From: an uncultured Lactobacillus sp.
Lineage (GTDB): Bacteria > Bacillota > Bacilli > Lactobacillales > Lactobacillaceae
DNA length: 6,850 nucleotides
Direction of reading: 5' to 3'
Assembly (NCBI GenBank): GCA_945281075.1
Contig: CALYQE010000102.1
Coordinates: forward strand, 1-6,850
Within the stretch, counting starts at the first letter, position 1. Every line of letters begins with the position of its first letter. Made by a program: the position numbers and the translations under genes. This document shows, piece by piece, positions 5,573 through 6,850 of this stretch. A model generated the notes under the pieces. The model was not told the DNA's origin. It saw only the letters and a list, made by a program, of their open reading frames with translations, and did no database searches.

Positions 5573-6169
5573 ATGTTATACCAAAGTGAACGTGAAAAAC
5601 TTGCTAATTTTGTTAAGAATATGTACGAACGTAAAGTGACCAACTCTGCTGGTGGGAATGTCAGTGTAAAAATTGATGAAAATCATTTTATTATGACTCC
5701 TAGGTTAATGTCAGAAGAATTTCACTGCAATTTACGGCCTGACCAGATTTTGGTAATTGATCGAAATGAGAACGTAATTGAGGGTGACGGAGAAGTTACT
5801 CGCGAAGTTAATATGCACATGGCTTGCTATGAAGAAAATCAGGAAATTGGGGCAGTTGTCCATGCTCACGCCTTAGAGTCAATGACTTTTTCTACCTTGG
5901 GTATCAACATGCCCAATCTGACGGAAGCAACAGAAAAAATTGGCACGATTAGGTGTTTTAAATACCATAAAGCAATGACGATGGATTTAGCCAATGCTGT
6001 TCGAAAACAGGTGCGCAAGGATCAACAGGCAACAAAAGCCTATTTGCTAAACAGACATGGCATCTTAGTTACAGGACCAAACCTTGAAAAAGCATATGAT
6101 ATGGCAGAACGTTTGGAATGGAATGCAAAGATTGCAAAAGAAAAGTTTGTATATGAGAAATTATCATAG
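5573..6169 (+). CDS. Class II aldolase of the FucA/AraD (adducin-like) family, probable ketose-phosphate aldolase
   Basis: This 198-residue enzyme is a zinc-dependent aldolase of the L-fuculose-1-phosphate aldolase family. The phosphate-binding loop is NSAGGNVSV (24-32), matching the GNVS of FucA. Metal ligands are His97 and His99 in VVHAHA and His162 in LLNRHGILV. Glu78 (TREVNMHMACY) corresponds to catalytic Glu73 of E. coli FucA. The C-terminal NLEKAYDMAERLEW (170-183) is also typical. At 198 residues it is somewhat shorter than FucA (215), mainly at the C-terminus. The ribosome binding site GGAG lies 9 bases before ATG. Its place between GatD and EIIA implies that it performs the retro-aldol step, probably tagatose 1,6-bisphosphate to dihydroxyacetone phosphate and glyceraldehyde 3-phosphate. 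That role normally belongs to LacD or GatY/KbaY, which are unrelated or distinct families and absent here, so the substrate is uncertain. An epimerase role, as in AraD, is less likely because no pentose genes are nearby. Confidence 0.85.
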   Translation: MLYQSEREKLANFVKNMYERKVTNSAGGNVSVKIDENHFIMTPRLMSEEFHCNLRPDQILVIDRNENVIEGDGEVTREVNMHMACYEENQEIGAVVHAHALESMTFSTLGINMPNLTEATEKIGTIRCFKYHKAMTMDLANAVRKQVRKDQQATKAYLLNRHGILVTGPNLEKAYDMAERLEWNAKIAKEKFVYEKLS

Positions 6170-6187
6170 TAAAAGAGAGTTGGTTCG

Positions 6188-6679
6188 ATGGATTTTAAAA
6201 AAATTGTCAGAGCAGATTTAGTGGATGTAAATGTGAAGGTAGATAATGAAGCCGAGCTGTTTAACTACGTCGCAAAAAAGCTTTTAGAAAAAAAGTTGGT
6301 AAAACCAGGGTATGCGGCAGCTTTACAAAAAAGAGAAAAAGAATTTCCTACAGGATTAAAAACCAAAAATTTTAACATTGCAATTCCGCATGCTGAACCA
6401 GAAAACGTGACTGCTCCTTTTATTTATATTATTCGTTTATCAAAGTCAATAATTGTACGTCAAATGGCTGACAAAGAAAAAATTCAGGTAAAAGATGTCT
6501 TTATTCTGGGAATCAAGGATGGTCAAAAACAGGTAGACGTATTGTCAGCTCTGATGAATTTATTTGTTAACGACCAGTTTATAGAAAAATTTTTAGTAGC
6601 AAAAAATGCCCAGGAAATCTATGCTTGCGTTGTTAACAATCTGAAAGATGGTGAGTTGTTGAATAATCAGTTTAAATAG
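6188..6679 (+). CDS. gatA: PTS galactitol/fructose-type subunit EIIA
   Basis: This 163-residue cytoplasmic phosphocarrier takes phosphate from HPr and hands it to Cys10 of EIIB. It belongs to the mannitol/fructose-type EIIA fold (PTS EIIA type 2). The motif FPTGLKTKNFNIAIPHAE (53-70) parallels E. coli GatA (FPTG...IAIPHCE) and places the phosphorylated histidine at His68. The C-terminal half has the usual segment LSALMNLFVNDQF followed by a helix ending in a short hydrophilic tail. The length is close to GatA (150). It is the last gene of the operon, 18 bp after the aldolase, and is separated from EIIB and EIIC by three enzyme genes. Its ribosome binding site (AAAAGAGAG, 6171-6179) is the weakest in the operon, although EIIA is normally needed in amounts comparable to EIIB. 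The terminator lies 118 bp past the stop. Confidence 0.91.
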   Translation: MDFKKIVRADLVDVNVKVDNEAELFNYVAKKLLEKKLVKPGYAAALQKREKEFPTGLKTKNFNIAIPHAEPENVTAPFIYIIRLSKSIIVRQMADKEKIQVKDVFILGIKDGQKQVDVLSALMNLFVNDQFIEKFLVAKNAQEIYACVVNNLKDGELLNNQFK

Positions 6680-6696
6680 CAGAAGGTATCTTTTAT

Positions 6697-6726
6697 TTGA
6701 AACATGTCTAGAGTTTAGATTATAAA
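6697..6726 (+). promoter_or_regulatory. Possible promoter in the post-operon spacer
   Basis: TTGAAA (6697-6702) and TATAAA (6721-6726) each match the sigma-A boxes at five of six positions and are 18 bp apart. No gene with a ribosome binding site follows before the terminator at 6797. If the promoter is used, its product would be a short non-coding transcript of about 100 nt. In AT-rich DNA such matches also arise by chance, so this is a weak call. Confidence 0.25.
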
Positions 6727-6796
6727 GTGTTTAGTATCAATTGAAAATTGCTTAAGTATGTATGGCTTTTTTAATGACAAGATAATCTAAAAATAG

Positions 6797-6829
6797 AAAA
6801 ACAGCTTAGTCAATTACTAAACTGTTTTT
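6797..6829. terminator. Rho-independent terminator closing the operon, probably bidirectional
   Basis: The arms AAAAACAGCTTAGT (6797-6810) and ACTAAACTGTTTTT (6816-6829) form a 14-bp stem with a 5-nt loop (CAATT). The only imperfection is position 6805 against 6821. On the plus-strand RNA this is a C-A mismatch. On the minus-strand RNA it becomes a G-U pair, so the stem is fully paired in that direction. A run of T follows on both sides (TTTTTATTATT rightward, TTTTTCTATTTTT leftward). It ends the PTS operon and may also end a convergent gene lying beyond the window. Confidence 0.85.
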
Positions 6830-6850
6830 ATTATTAGGAAAACTGAAATC

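Noticed and set aside
6738..6750. Short hairpin CAATTGAAAATTG after EIIA
   Set aside because: It has a five-bp AT-only stem and no T tract, too weak for a terminator. The 6797-6829 hairpin is far better.
1..6850. CRISPR array, insertion sequence, tRNA or rRNA, riboswitch
   Set aside because: I saw no repeat-spacer pattern, terminal repeats with a transposase, cloverleaf, rRNA-like sequence or recognisable riboswitch core.

Overview
The window is AT-rich DNA with strong AGGAGG-type ribosome binding sites, several TTG/GTG starts, a CcpA-type cre site and Firmicute-style sigma-A promoters. It most resembles a lactic acid bacterium (Lactobacillaceae or a close relative). No species can be named from the sequence alone.

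Layout. Positions 1-237 (minus strand) hold the N-terminal 79 codons of a TetR-family regulator cut by the window edge. Positions 238-547 carry no convincing gene. Positions 548-1303 (minus) encode a complete DeoR-family regulator with a TTG start. Positions 1304-1504 form a compact divergent control region. It contains one promoter facing each way, a near-consensus cre site on the rightward transcription start, and a perfect 8-bp inverted repeat whose arms lie in the two promoters. From 1505 to 6679 seven genes run rightward with gaps of no more than 35 bp. They are a small unknown membrane protein, PTS galactitol-family EIIB and EIIC, a PfkB-family sugar-phosphate kinase, a galactitol-1-phosphate 5-dehydrogenase (GatD), a FucA/AraD-type class II aldolase, and a galactitol/fructose-type PTS EIIA. 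A rho-independent terminator at 6797-6829 closes the region.

How the genes work together. EIIA, EIIB and EIIC would import a hexitol, most simply galactitol, as its 1-phosphate. GatD would oxidise that to tagatose 6-phosphate. The PfkB kinase would make tagatose 1,6-bisphosphate, and the aldolase would split it into two triose phosphates for glycolysis. The divergent DeoR protein is the likely sugar-phosphate-responsive repressor, and CcpA probably imposes catabolite repression.

Two things do not fit a textbook gat operon. The aldolase belongs to neither known tagatose-bisphosphate aldolase family (LacD, or GatY/KbaY). The first gene is an unrecognised one-helix membrane protein. The odd aldolase leaves open that the true substrate is another hexitol.
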